This document shows, in pieces, positions 55,524 through 63,728 of a stretch of DNA of 64,000 bases. Position numbers and translations under genes: made by a program. A model generated the notes under the pieces. It saw only the letters and a list, made by a program, of their open reading frames with translations. It did not search any database and was not told the origin of the DNA. Source of the stretch: Thermopolyspora flexuosa (GTDB taxonomy: Bacteria > Actinomycetota > Actinomycetes > Streptosporangiales > Streptosporangiaceae); NCBI RefSeq assembly GCF_006716785.1, contig NZ_VFPQ01000001.1, positions 1,674,001 to 1,738,000 of the forward strand, read 5' to 3'. How positions within the stretch are numbered: position 1 is the stretch's first letter; each line of letters opens with the position of its first letter.

Positions 55524-56375
55524 GTGAGCGGCTTTCAGCAGGCCCGCATCGAGCTGGGTGCGCGGTTGCGCCAGCTGCGGGAGGACGCGCAGCTGTCCGG
55601 CAAACAGCTCGCCGCGCGGCTGGGCTGGCAGCCCTCCAAGGTGTCCCGCATCGAGAACGCCCGGCAGACCGCGAGCGAGAGCGATGTGCTGGCGTGGGGG
55701 CGGGCGGTCGGCGCCGCCCCCGACGTCATGGAGGAGCTCCTGGCGGTCATGACCGCCATGGACGAGCAGTACAACTCGTGGCGGCAGCGGCACCGGGGCG
55801 GCCTCACCGCGAGCCAGGAGAACTTCCGCGACCTGGAGCTCAACACCCGGCTGTTCCGCGTCTTCGAGCCGGGCATCGTCATCGGCCTGCTGCAGACCTC
55901 CGAGTACGCCCGGCACATCTTCACCAAGGTGCGCCGCATGTACGGCGGGGCCGACGAGATCGACTCGGCGATCCGGGTGCGCATGCAGCGCCAGGAGGTG
56001 CTCTACGACCGCAACCGGACATTCCACTTCATCATGCCGGAGGCGGTGCTGCACTACCGGCTCGCCCCGCCCGAGGTGATGCGCGGCCAGCTCGACCGGC
56101 TGCTCGCGGTCACCTCGCTGCCGAACGTCGAGTTCGGCGTGCTGCCGTTCGAGGCGCTGCTGCCCTCCGCGCCGCTCAACGGGTACTGGATCTACGACTC
56201 GCGCATGGTCGTCGCGGCGACGCGGACCAAGGAGCTGATCCTCAAGAGCCCCGACGACGTCGACTTCTACGTCAAGAACTTCGAGGAGTACCGCGAGGTC
56301 GCGGCGTACGGCGACGACGCGCGTGCGATCATCATCCGCGCCATCGACCAGTACGCCAAACAATCCACCGCATAA
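55524..56375 (+). CDS. XRE-family regulator with DUF5753 domain
   Basis: 283-residue protein. The N-terminal helix-turn-helix is LGARLRQLREDAQLSGKQLAARLGWQPSKVSRIENARQTASESDVLAWG. The C-terminal DUF5753 part (FRVFEPGIVIGLLQTSEYARHIF, FIMPEAVLHYRLAPPEVMRGQLDRLL, NVEFGVLPF) is typical of Scr1-like regulators. Such regulators often act with a small DUF397 or similar partner; here the flanking 68- and 88-residue genes take that place. GTG 55524 has GGGGAGG 6 nt upstream. Confidence 0.92.
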   Translation: MSGFQQARIELGARLRQLREDAQLSGKQLAARLGWQPSKVSRIENARQTASESDVLAWGRAVGAAPDVMEELLAVMTAMDEQYNSWRQRHRGGLTASQENFRDLELNTRLFRVFEPGIVIGLLQTSEYARHIFTKVRRMYGGADEIDSAIRVRMQRQEVLYDRNRTFHFIMPEAVLHYRLAPPEVMRGQLDRLLAVTSLPNVEFGVLPFEALLPSAPLNGYWIYDSRMVVAATRTKELILKSPDDVDFYVKNFEEYREVAAYGDDARAIIIRAIDQYAKQSTA

Positions 56376-56447
56376 ATCGGGCAATTGCTTGCCGAAAACC
56401 TTTGCCCCGTGCAATCCTTTGCCCCGGAGCGGCTAGCGGAGGTCAGC

Positions 56448-56714
56448 ATGACGCTGGACATCATGTCCTGCCTTGAGCGCTTCGCCCAGGCCACGCGGAA
56501 CCACATTGACCTGTCCGTCCGGGTGAAGTACGCGACGCCCGCCTACGTGCACGTCCGCAACCGGTTCAGCGAGCGGCTCACCGAGGACGTGACGTGCAAC
56601 GGCAACGGCGAGTTCGTCACCTCGTGGGGGTACCGGCTGGGCTCGGTGGACGACATCGAGGGGGCGGCCGCCCGGCTCGCCTACCTGCTCGCCGCCCTGC
56701 CCGCCACCCGGTAG
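56448..56714 (+). CDS. Small protein, third gene of XRE trio
   Basis: 88-residue protein (MTLDIMSCLERFAQATRNHIDLSVRVKYATPAYVHVRN...). GGAGG at about 6 nt before the ATG. It contains an N-terminal helix, a beta-rich middle and a C-terminal helix (IEGAAARLAYLLAALP). Not a DUF397 protein by eye. Position right after the XRE/DUF5753 gene implies a functional link, possibly as a modulator or target, but this is inference. Confidence 0.78.
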   Translation: MTLDIMSCLERFAQATRNHIDLSVRVKYATPAYVHVRNRFSERLTEDVTCNGNGEFVTSWGYRLGSVDDIEGAAARLAYLLAALPATR

Positions 56715-56748
56715 CGCCGCCCGGGGCTCGCGCGTCAGGCTCCGCTCG

Positions 56749-57507
56749 TCAGATGTCGTCCCGCCGCAGCACCAGGTAGCCGCCCGCGAGCGCGGCCGCC
56801 GTCCACAGCACGAGCAGGCCGACGCCCTCCCAGGCGCCGTAGGCGCGGGCGAACCGCGGATCGTCCGGCGGCGTCAGGTGCATGATCACCCAGGCGACCT
56901 GGTCCGGCAGGTACTGCAGCACCGGCTTGAGCGCCGGCACGTTGGCGATCCCCTGCGAGCCGAGGAAGAACATCGGCAGCATGATCCCGAGCGACCGCAC
57001 CGTGCTGCGCAGCATCGTGGCCACGCCGAGCGCGAACGGGCACATCAGCGTCAGGAACAGGAACGCACCGGCCATCGCCTCCGGCACCCCCTCCGCTCCC
57101 ACGCCCACCCCGGCCGGGCCGAGCGCGCGCTGGGCGGCGAAGAACGCGGCCGGCACGGTGACCAGGGCGACCGCCGCCGCGGTGAGCGTGGCGGCGAGCG
57201 CCTTGCCCGCGTAGAACACGCCGCGCCGGGGCGTCGCGAGCAGCGAGGGCGCGATCGTGCCCGTGCCGTACTCGCCGCCGATGGTGAGCACCGCGAACAC
57301 CACCACGCCGAGCTGGGCGAGGGTGAGGCCGTAGAACGCGGGGAACAGCGGATCGAACGCCGGATCGTCCGCCGCGTCGCGCATCGTGTTGCCCGCCAGG
57401 CAGGCGAGCCCGACGCCGGCCACGACGACCGGCAGCAGCGCCCCCGCCGTCGACCGCAGGCTGCGGATCTTGACCCACTCCGCCCGCGCGGCCGCGACCA
57501 CGCTCAT
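56749..57507 (-). CDS. ABC transporter permease (ABC-2 type)
   Basis: 252-residue membrane protein with about six helices (GALLPVVVAGVGLACLAGN, LAQLGVVVFAVLTIGGEYGTGTI, LGIMLPMFFLGSQGIANV and so on). EYGTGTIAPSLLATPRRGVFYAGK is the cytoplasmic loop typical of bacitracin/lantibiotic-type ABC-2 permeases. The gene overlaps the ATPase stop by 4 nt (ATGA). The pair is divergent from a two-component system, which is the usual regulatory partner. Confidence 0.9.
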   Translation of the reverse strand: MSVVAAARAEWVKIRSLRSTAGALLPVVVAGVGLACLAGNTMRDAADDPAFDPLFPAFYGLTLAQLGVVVFAVLTIGGEYGTGTIAPSLLATPRRGVFYAGKALAATLTAAAVALVTVPAAFFAAQRALGPAGVGVGAEGVPEAMAGAFLFLTLMCPFALGVATMLRSTVRSLGIMLPMFFLGSQGIANVPALKPVLQYLPDQVAWVIMHLTPPDDPRFARAYGAWEGVGLLVLWTAAALAGGYLVLRRDDI

Positions 57508-58208
57508 CCGCGCCTCCCCTCGGTGAGCCGGAAGAACGCGTCCTCCAGCGAGCCGGCGGTGGCGGTGAGCTCGGCCACCGTGGTGTCGGCGAGCAGCCGC
57601 CCGCCCTCGATCACGATGACGCGGTCGGCGGTCTGCGCCACCTCGCCCATCAGATGGCTGGACACGAACACGGTGCGGCCCTGCGCCGCGTGGTCCCGCA
57701 GCAGGCCGCGCAACCACCGGATGCCGTCCGGGTCGAGGCCGTTCATCGGCTCGTCGAGCACGAGCACCTCCGGGTCGCCGAGCAGCGCCGCGGCGAGGCC
57801 GAGCCGCTGCGCCATGCCGAGCGAGAACCCGCCGGCGCGGCGTCCGGCCACGTGCTCCAGCCCGGTCATGCCGAGCACCTCGTGCACCCGCGCCTTGGGG
57901 ATGCGGTTGCTCCGCGCCAGCCACAGCAGGTGGTGGTAGGCGGTGCGGTCCGGGTGTGCCGCCCGCGCCTCGAGCAGCGCGCCGACCCGCCGCAGCGGGT
58001 CCGTGAGCTCCCGGTACGGCCGGCCGCCGACGAGCGCCGTCCCCCGGGTCGGCCGGGTGAGCCCGAGGATCATGCGCATCGTGGTGCTCTTGCCGGCGCC
58101 GTTCCGGCCCAGGAAGCCGGTGACCGTGCCGGGCCGTACCGTGAACGAGATCCCGTCGACGGCGACGGTGCTCCCGTAGCGTTTCGCAAGGTCACGTACC
58201 TCGATCAT
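57504..58208 (-). CDS. ABC transporter ATP-binding protein (regulated by adjacent two-component system)
   Basis: 234-residue ATPase, short form without the DrrA extra domain. Walker A GRNGAGKST (Arg in place of Pro), signature FSLGMAQRLGLAAALL (degenerate: SLGM), Walker B VLVLDEPMNGLD, H-loop SSHLMGEV. These variants are normal for the bacitracin-type family. Transcribed away from the histidine kinase gene and coupled to the permease. Confidence 0.92.
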   Translation of the reverse strand: MIEVRDLAKRYGSTVAVDGISFTVRPGTVTGFLGRNGAGKSTTMRMILGLTRPTRGTALVGGRPYRELTDPLRRVGALLEARAAHPDRTAYHHLLWLARSNRIPKARVHEVLGMTGLEHVAGRRAGGFSLGMAQRLGLAAALLGDPEVLVLDEPMNGLDPDGIRWLRGLLRDHAAQGRTVFVSSHLMGEVAQTADRVIVIEGGRLLADTTVAELTATAGSLEDAFFRLTEGRRG

Positions 58209-58423
58209 GCGGAGCAGCGTAGGAACCGCGATCGTCCGGTGCAGTCCGCTTTCGTCGCCGTCGGCCGCGACGAAAGTGGACGACCGTCCCGTCCGGCGTG
58301 CGCCGTGCCGGGCCGGCCGTACGGCGGGGCGGCGGCCGCCGAGGGCGCGGCCCTGGGCGGCGGGGGAGCGGTCCGAGATCGCCCGGTTCGGCCGGATGCG
58401 CGTTCGGCCCGGGCCCGGCCACG

Positions 58424-58429
58424 TACGCT
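58424..58429 (+). promoter_or_regulatory. -10 box TACGCT for leaderless histidine kinase gene
   Basis: TACGCT ends 7 nt before ATG 58437; no ribosome site. Same hexamer and spacing style as the DUF202 gene. Confidence 0.55.
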
Positions 58430-58436
58430 GCTGAGC

Positions 58437-59738
58437 ATGGGCCGACATCTCCTCGCCGGTCTCGTGGTGGTGGCCGAGCTCGGGCTGCTGCTCGTGGTGA
58501 ACCGGGGCGATTCGCCCCTGTGGGTGGCCGCGGCCTATCCGGTGGCGGTGATCGCCCTCATGGTGTGGCAGCGGCGCGCGCCGATCGGCGCGTACGCGGC
58601 CGCGCAAGGGCTCGGCGTGCTCACCGGCGTGGGCCTCGTCCTGCTCCTGTGGGTCTCCTACCGGGCCGGCCGCGCCCTCGGCTCCCCGCGTCAGGCCGTG
58701 GCCGTCGCCGCCGCCACGGTCGCCGCGTTCGCGGTACGGCTGCCCGGCGGGCATCCGGTCAGCCTGGCCGCGGTCCACCTCGTGTTCGTGGTGCTGCCGC
58801 TGCTCGTCGGCCGGTACGTCGCCCAGCACGAGCGGCTGGTGGCGGCCCTGGAGGCGAGCAACCGGCGGCTGCGCCGCGAGCGGGAGCTGCTCGCCGAGCG
58901 GGCACGGCTGCGGGAACGGCTGCGCATCGCCCGGGACATGCACGACTCCCTCGGCCACCGGCTCGGCCTCGTCGCGATCCAGGCCGCCGCCCTGGAGGTG
59001 GCGCCGCTGCCGCCGGAGCAGGCGACCGCGGTACGGCGGCTCGCCGCCGCGGCCCGGGACGCCGTGGACGAGCTGCACGAGGTGGTCGGCGCGCTGCGCG
59101 CCGCGGACGAGGAGCCGGTCGGCCGGGGCGTCGCGGACATCCCCGGGCTGGTCGGCGAGTTCCGCGCGGCGGGCGTGCCGGTCACCCTGCGCCGCGCGGG
59201 CGCGGAACGGCCGCTGCCCCCGGCGGCGGACGCGGCCGCCTACCGGGTGGTGGAGGAGGGGCTGACCAACGCGGCGCGGCACGCGCCCGGGCGGCCGGTC
59301 ACCGTCACCCTCGAGTGGGAGGCGGACGCCCTGCTCGTCGGCGTCGTCAACCCGCTGGCCGCCGCGCCCGCCGAGGCGGGCGGGCCGCGGCACGGGTACG
59401 GCCTGCGCGGGCTGCGCGAGCGGGTCGGTGCGCTCGGCGGCCTGCTCGACCACCGCCGGTCCGGCGAGGAGTTCCGGCTGTTCGCCATGCTGCCGCTCGC
59501 GGCCGCCGCCGAGGCGCCGGTCCCGCCGCCGGTGCGGTCCGACGGCCTGCCCGAGGCCGCGGCGGACGGCTCCGCCGGATTCGGCCACGTCCCCGCGTCG
59601 GCAGGCGCCGAGGCGGCCGTGCCGTACCGGACCGGCGGGGTGCGGCACCAGGTCCCGGCGCGGCTGGTCGGCGCGGCGATCGCCACGCTGCTGTTCGTGG
59701 TGCTGCCCGGCGCCATGGTGCTGGGGGTCCCCGGATGA
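58437..59738 (+). CDS. Two-component sensor histidine kinase with extra C-terminal membrane helix
   Basis: 433-residue NarL/DesK-type kinase. Four or more N-terminal helices to about residue 127, then a coiled-coil H-box LRERLRIARDMHDSLGHRLGLV with phospho-acceptor His169, N-box VEEGLTNAARHA, and a G-box GPRHGYGLRGLRERV. After the ATPase domain comes a Pro/Ala linker and a further hydrophobic segment (LVGAAIATLLFVVLPGAMVLGV) at 411-431, not normal for this family. It should phosphorylate the adjacent response regulator, whose ATG overlaps its stop (ATGA). Confidence 0.92.
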   Translation: MGRHLLAGLVVVAELGLLLVVNRGDSPLWVAAAYPVAVIALMVWQRRAPIGAYAAAQGLGVLTGVGLVLLLWVSYRAGRALGSPRQAVAVAAATVAAFAVRLPGGHPVSLAAVHLVFVVLPLLVGRYVAQHERLVAALEASNRRLRRERELLAERARLRERLRIARDMHDSLGHRLGLVAIQAAALEVAPLPPEQATAVRRLAAAARDAVDELHEVVGALRAADEEPVGRGVADIPGLVGEFRAAGVPVTLRRAGAERPLPPAADAAAYRVVEEGLTNAARHAPGRPVTVTLEWEADALLVGVVNPLAAAPAEAGGPRHGYGLRGLRERVGALGGLLDHRRSGEEFRLFAMLPLAAAAEAPVPPPVRSDGLPEAAADGSAGFGHVPASAGAEAAVPYRTGGVRHQVPARLVGAAIATLLFVVLPGAMVLGVPG

Positions 59739-60427
59739 TCCGGGTGCTGGTCGCCGAGGACGAGCCGCTGATGACGGCGGGAATCCGCGCCGTGCTCGAG
59801 TCCGCCCCCGGCATCGAGGTCGTGGCGGAGGCCGCCGACGGGCGGGCCGCGGTGGACGCGGCGCTCCGCCACCGGGTGGACGTCGCGCTCCTCGACATCC
59901 GGATGCCGGGCATGGACGGCCTCGCCGCGCTCGCCGAGCTGCGCCGCCGCGTCCCCGCGGTGCGGGTGGTCATCCTCACCTCGTTCGGCGACGAGCCGAA
60001 CGTGCACCGCGCGCTCGCCGCGGGCGCGTCCGGCTTCGTGCTGAAGAACTGCGCCCCCGACGAGCTGGTCCGCGCGGTCCGCGCGGCGCACGACGGCGAC
60101 GCCTACCTGTCGCCGCCGGTGACCCGCACCGTGCTCGGCATGATCGCCCCGGCGGAGAGCGCGCGCCGCCGCGACGCGGCCGGACGGCTCGCCGCGCTCG
60201 CCCCCGCCGAGCACCGGGTGGCCGTGCTCCTCGCCGAGGGGCTCTCCAACGCCGCGATCGCCCGGCGGCTGGGGATGAGCGAGGCGAGCGTCAAGACGTA
60301 CGTCAGCCGGGTGCTCGCCAAGCTCGGCTGCGACAACCGGGTGCAGGCGGCGCTGCTGGTCCGCGACGCCGCCGGGACGCCGCCGGTGGCCGCGGACGAC
60401 GGCCGCGCCGCGGGCGGCGGGCGGTGA
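59735..60427 (+). CDS. Response regulator, NarL/LuxR type
   Basis: 230-residue regulator. The receiver has acidic pocket residues at EDEP, phospho-acceptor Asp54 in LLDIRMPG, and conserved Lys in FVLKNCAPDEL. The C-terminal LuxR helix-turn-helix is LAPAEHRVAVLLAEGLSNAAIARRLGMSEASVKTYVSRVLAKLGCDNRVQAAL. Translationally coupled to the kinase. It probably drives the divergent ABC exporter. Confidence 0.95.
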   Translation: MIRVLVAEDEPLMTAGIRAVLESAPGIEVVAEAADGRAAVDAALRHRVDVALLDIRMPGMDGLAALAELRRRVPAVRVVILTSFGDEPNVHRALAAGASGFVLKNCAPDELVRAVRAAHDGDAYLSPPVTRTVLGMIAPAESARRRDAAGRLAALAPAEHRVAVLLAEGLSNAAIARRLGMSEASVKTYVSRVLAKLGCDNRVQAALLVRDAAGTPPVAADDGRAAGGGR

Positions 60428-60433
60428 CCGGCG

Positions 60434-61189
60434 TCAGTACCAGGCCGGGTCGCGCTTCTCACGGAACGCGCGGATGCCCTCCTGGCCCTCGGGCGAGGTG
60501 AACCGCTCGGCGGACAGCCTGCTCATCTCGCGCAGGCCCTCGGCGAAGGAGAGCGTGGGCACGGTCCGCACCAGGCGCTTGGTGATCGCGAGCGCCTCGG
60601 GGCCGCCGCGGCGCAGCATGTCGGCGTAGTGCGCCACGGTGGCGTCGAGCTCGCCGGCGGGCACCGCCCGGGTGAGCAGGCCGATCTCGACGGCGCGGCG
60701 GGCGTCGAACACCTCGCCGGTGAGGAAGTACTCGGCCGCGGCCCGCGGGTCGAGGCGGCGCAGCGCGGTCACCGCGATCATGGCCGGGACCACGCCGAGC
60801 CGTACCTCGCTGAACGCGAACGTGGTGGTGTCGGGGGCGATCGCGAAGTCGCACGCGGTCACCAGGCCGAGCCCGCCCGCGCGGGCCGTGCCGTTCAACC
60901 GGCAGATCACCGGCTTGGGGCTCTCCCAGATCGTGGTGATCACGCGGGGCAGCGCCTCGGTGACGGGGGCGCCGTCCGCCGTCTGCTCCTTCAGGTCGGC
61001 GCCGGAGCAGAAGACCGGCCCGGCGCCGGTCAGCACGATCACGCGGACCCCGGGCGCGGCGACGGCCCGGTCGAGGGCGGCGGACAGCTCGGCGAGCAGC
61101 GCCCTGGAGAGGGCGTTGCGGTTGTGCGGCGAGTCGAGGGTGATCGTCGCGACCGCGTCCCGCTCCGACACGTGCACCAGTGGGCTCAT
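60434..61189 (-). CDS. Enoyl-CoA hydratase/isomerase family
   Basis: 251-residue crotonase-fold enzyme. ITLDSPHNRNALSRALL, VIVLTGAGPVFCSGADLKEQ (oxyanion hole), and ITTIWESPKPVICRLNGTARAGGLGLVTACDFAIA contain the usual oxyanion blocks. The second catalytic Glu expected near GVVPAMIAV is replaced; only the RLGVVPAMIAV loop is recognisable, so it may be a hydratase, isomerase or related lyase. The C-terminus has REKRDPAWY. GGGAGGCGAG is the ribosome site. Stop is 6 bp from the response regulator stop (convergent). Confidence 0.88.
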   Translation of the reverse strand: MSPLVHVSERDAVATITLDSPHNRNALSRALLAELSAALDRAVAAPGVRVIVLTGAGPVFCSGADLKEQTADGAPVTEALPRVITTIWESPKPVICRLNGTARAGGLGLVTACDFAIAPDTTTFAFSEVRLGVVPAMIAVTALRRLDPRAAAEYFLTGEVFDARRAVEIGLLTRAVPAGELDATVAHYADMLRRGGPEALAITKRLVRTVPTLSFAEGLREMSRLSAERFTSPEGQEGIRAFREKRDPAWY

Positions 61190-61332
61190 CGAACGCTCGC
61201 CTCCCTCTCCGCGGATCGTCGGCCCCGGCCGGCACGGCGCGAGGGCCGCGGGCGGGCCGCCGCCCGCGCCGCCCGCCGGGCGCGGGGCCGTGCGCCCGGC
61301 GCCGTCACCGTACCCCGGCGCGGGGAGCCGAT

Positions 61333-61359
61333 CACGCGGCCGCGTGCGCCGGGCCCGGC
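61333..61359 (-). terminator. Double palindrome after kinase gene
   Basis: CACGCGGCCGCGTG at 61333-61346 and GCCGGGCCCGGC at 61348-61359 are perfect palindromes placed next to each other just beyond the kinase stop at 61361. Confidence 0.5.
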
Positions 61360-61360
61360 G

Positions 61361-62989
61361 TCAGTCGCAGGCGCCCCAGCTGCTCTGCCAGCTCTTGGTG
61401 CCGTAGGTGCCGCCCCACATGACGCACTTCTGCTTCGCCGGCAGGCGCACCGGCCCGGCGTAGGCGGTGTACGTGCCGCTGTCGACGCCGTACGCCCCGC
61501 CCTTGACGGTGAGCTCGGCCTTCATGAACACCTTGGCGGGGATCACGAGCTCGCCCATCGTCACCACGCACTTCGTGCCCTGCGCGGGGTTGTGGAGCAG
61601 GTACGTGGTGCCGCCGTTGCCGTACGCGTGCTGGGCTACCAGCCGGAACCCGCTGCCGCACACGCCCACCGGGTTGTACGGGTTCGGCGTCGAGCCCGGC
61701 GGATAGCTCTTGGTCGGCGTCGGGCTCGGCTTCGGCTTCGGCGAGCTCGGCTTCGGCGTGGGCGTGGGCGTGGGGCGCTTGCGCCGCCGCGTCGGCGACT
61801 CGGAGGGCTCGACGGCCCGGCTCCGCCGCGGGCTGGGCCGCACCGTCAGGGTGACCGTGGGCACGGGCTGCGTCGGCAGCGCCTGCGGGGCGGGCGTACG
61901 GCGGCGCCTGCGCGGCGTCGGCGACACCTCCTCCCGCGCCGGTACCGCGGTCGCCGGCTCGGCCGACGGCGTCGGCGACTGCTGCTGCGTCGCCTGGGCG
62001 GCGGCGGGCGTGTGCGCGGGCGAGAACGGCTCCTGGTTGCGGGTCTGCACCACCGCCACGGTCCCGGCGGCGAGCACGACGGCGCCGACGCCCACCGCGA
62101 TGCCCACGGTCATGCCGCCGCGCCGCGGCGCGGGCACCTGCGGCTGCTTGGGCGGCGGCGGGGCGACCGGGGGCGGCGGCGCGGGCTGCCCGGTGAGCGC
62201 GGTGACGAGCTGCTCGGCCGTGGGCCGCTGCGCCGGGTCCTTCGCCAGGCAGGCGGCGACCAGGTCGCGCAGCGGCGGCTCCATGAGCGTGAGGTCCGGC
62301 TCCTCGTAGAGGATCCGGTGCATCACGGTGGGGATGGAGTCGTCGCCGAAGGCGGGCCGCGCGGTCGCGGCGTACACCATCGTGACGCCCCAGGAGAACA
62401 CGTCCGACGCGGGCGTGGCCGGCTGCCCGGCGAGGATCTCCGGCGCGAGGTACGACGGGGTCCCCATCGCCGTGCCCGTGCGCGTGGCCCCCGGAACGTC
62501 GAGCGCACGGGCGATGCCGAAGTCGATCACGACCGGGCCCTCGGGCCCGATGAGCACGTTCGCCGGCTTGAAGTCGCGGTGCAGCACGCCCGCCCGGTGG
62601 ATCGCGGCGAGCGCGGTGGCCGTGCTGATCGCCAGACGGTCGAGCGCCGCCCCGCGCCGCGGCCCCTCGCGCTCGACGAGCGTGCGCAGCGACGGCCCCG
62701 CGATGTACTCGCTCACCACGTACGGCCGGCTGCCCTCCACGTCGGCGTGGAGCACTGCGGCGGTGCAGAACCGGGCCACGCGCTGGGCGACCGCAACCTC
62801 GCGCAGGAACCGCTCCCGTGCCTGCGGATCCGCGGCGAGGCCGGGATGGAGCAATTTGATGGCGACCTGTTCCCCGGCCGGGCTGCGGCCCAAATAGACG
62901 ATGCCCTGCGCGCCCTCGCCCAGGCGCCCGAGCAGCTCATACACCCCCAGGCTGCGCGGGTCGTCCGCCGTGAGCGGCTGCGTCACCAC
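61361..62989 (-). CDS. Membrane Ser/Thr protein kinase with SapA-like extracellular domain
   Basis: 542-residue PknB-like kinase. The kinase domain (12-266) has LGEGAQGIVYLG, Lys45 in VAIKLL, HRDFKPANVL at 137-146, DFG at 156-158, and GTPSYLAPEI. A Pro-rich juxtamembrane segment precedes a single helix near 292-314. The extracellular part is a Pro/Thr/Ser/Arg linker rich in PTPTP and KPSPTP, then about 100 residues with CGSGFRLVAQHAY, KCVVTMGE, DSGTYTAYAGPV, and KCVMWGG. Those blocks match, from memory, the actinobacterial spore-associated protein A family; PASTA repeats are absent. GTG 62989 or 62986 starts it, with AGGGGGAAC upstream. Confidence 0.9.
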   Translation of the reverse strand: MVTQPLTADDPRSLGVYELLGRLGEGAQGIVYLGRSPAGEQVAIKLLHPGLAADPQARERFLREVAVAQRVARFCTAAVLHADVEGSRPYVVSEYIAGPSLRTLVEREGPRRGAALDRLAISTATALAAIHRAGVLHRDFKPANVLIGPEGPVVIDFGIARALDVPGATRTGTAMGTPSYLAPEILAGQPATPASDVFSWGVTMVYAATARPAFGDDSIPTVMHRILYEEPDLTLMEPPLRDLVAACLAKDPAQRPTAEQLVTALTGQPAPPPPVAPPPPKQPQVPAPRRGGMTVGIAVGVGAVVLAAGTVAVVQTRNQEPFSPAHTPAAAQATQQQSPTPSAEPATAVPAREEVSPTPRRRRRTPAPQALPTQPVPTVTLTVRPSPRRSRAVEPSESPTRRRKRPTPTPTPKPSSPKPKPSPTPTKSYPPGSTPNPYNPVGVCGSGFRLVAQHAYGNGGTTYLLHNPAQGTKCVVTMGELVIPAKVFMKAELTVKGGAYGVDSGTYTAYAGPVRLPAKQKCVMWGGTYGTKSWQSSWGACD

Positions 62990-63243
62990 GTTCCCCCTGA
63001 AATCACCGGCAAAATTCCTACTTGCGGCAGAACGCTACCAGTGGGATGGCCGGTGTCTGTGGGACGTTCTTAACTTGAGACCTGCCATTCGGTCGAATGA
63101 CACCGTTTGACCGCAGGTTTCGCCGCATATCAGTCCGAATCCGGACATATCGCGCAACACCGCATCTGAACGGTTCGCGCCATGGCCCGGGCCGTGGCGC
63201 GCCGCGTACCCCGGACCGCCGCGCCGCGCGGGCCGTTCCCCCG

Positions 63244-63693
63244 CTAGATCGCGACCCAGTCGGTGACCACGGTCTGCTCCGCCGTGCTGCAGCGCAGCCC
63301 GAGCGGCCCGGCGGGCAGACCCTCGCAGCTGAACCGGCCGAGCTCGTCGGCCTGGACGTGGAGGCGCCGGTCCGGGCGACGCACCTCGATCCCGGCGGGG
63401 CGGGGAGGCGTGATCCGCCCGGTGAGCCGCCGCGCGTCCCCGCACTCGGTGATCTCGACCTCGACGGTGACGGTCGCCGACTCGAAGGTGAGCAGCCGGG
63501 GTGCGCCCGGGCCGCGCACCAGGGCGGCCTGCTCGGGGGCGTGGGAGTCGAAGGTCAGCTCGGCGGGCTCCGCGTCGACGGTGTGCCAGGCGTAGGCGGA
63601 CACCGCCTGGCGGAGCAGGTGCTCGGGGACCGGATCGAGCATGCCCGCGGCGCGGCGCAGCTCCTCCTCCAGCCCGGACCTGTCATCCGGCAT
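63244..63693 (-). CDS. Small beta-rich protein, partner gene of sigma factor
   Basis: 149-residue protein from ATG 63693 (GGGGGAGGG just upstream). N-terminal helix (LEEELRRAAGMLDPVPEHLLRQAVSAYAWHTVDAEPAEL), then strands ending in GRFSCEGLPAGPLGLRCSTAEQTVVTDWVAI, similar to a carboxypeptidase-regulatory-like beta sandwich. I know proteins like this from actinobacterial clusters that combine a sigma factor with a CHAT-domain protein, but that partner is not in the window. The sigma factor gene stops 35 bp upstream. Confidence 0.8.
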   Translation of the reverse strand: MPDDRSGLEEELRRAAGMLDPVPEHLLRQAVSAYAWHTVDAEPAELTFDSHAPEQAALVRGPGAPRLLTFESATVTVEVEITECGDARRLTGRITPPRPAGIEVRRPDRRLHVQADELGRFSCEGLPAGPLGLRCSTAEQTVVTDWVAI

Positions 63694-63728
63694 TCGGACC
63701 CTCCCCCCGTGTGCTCTCGTTCGCACTC

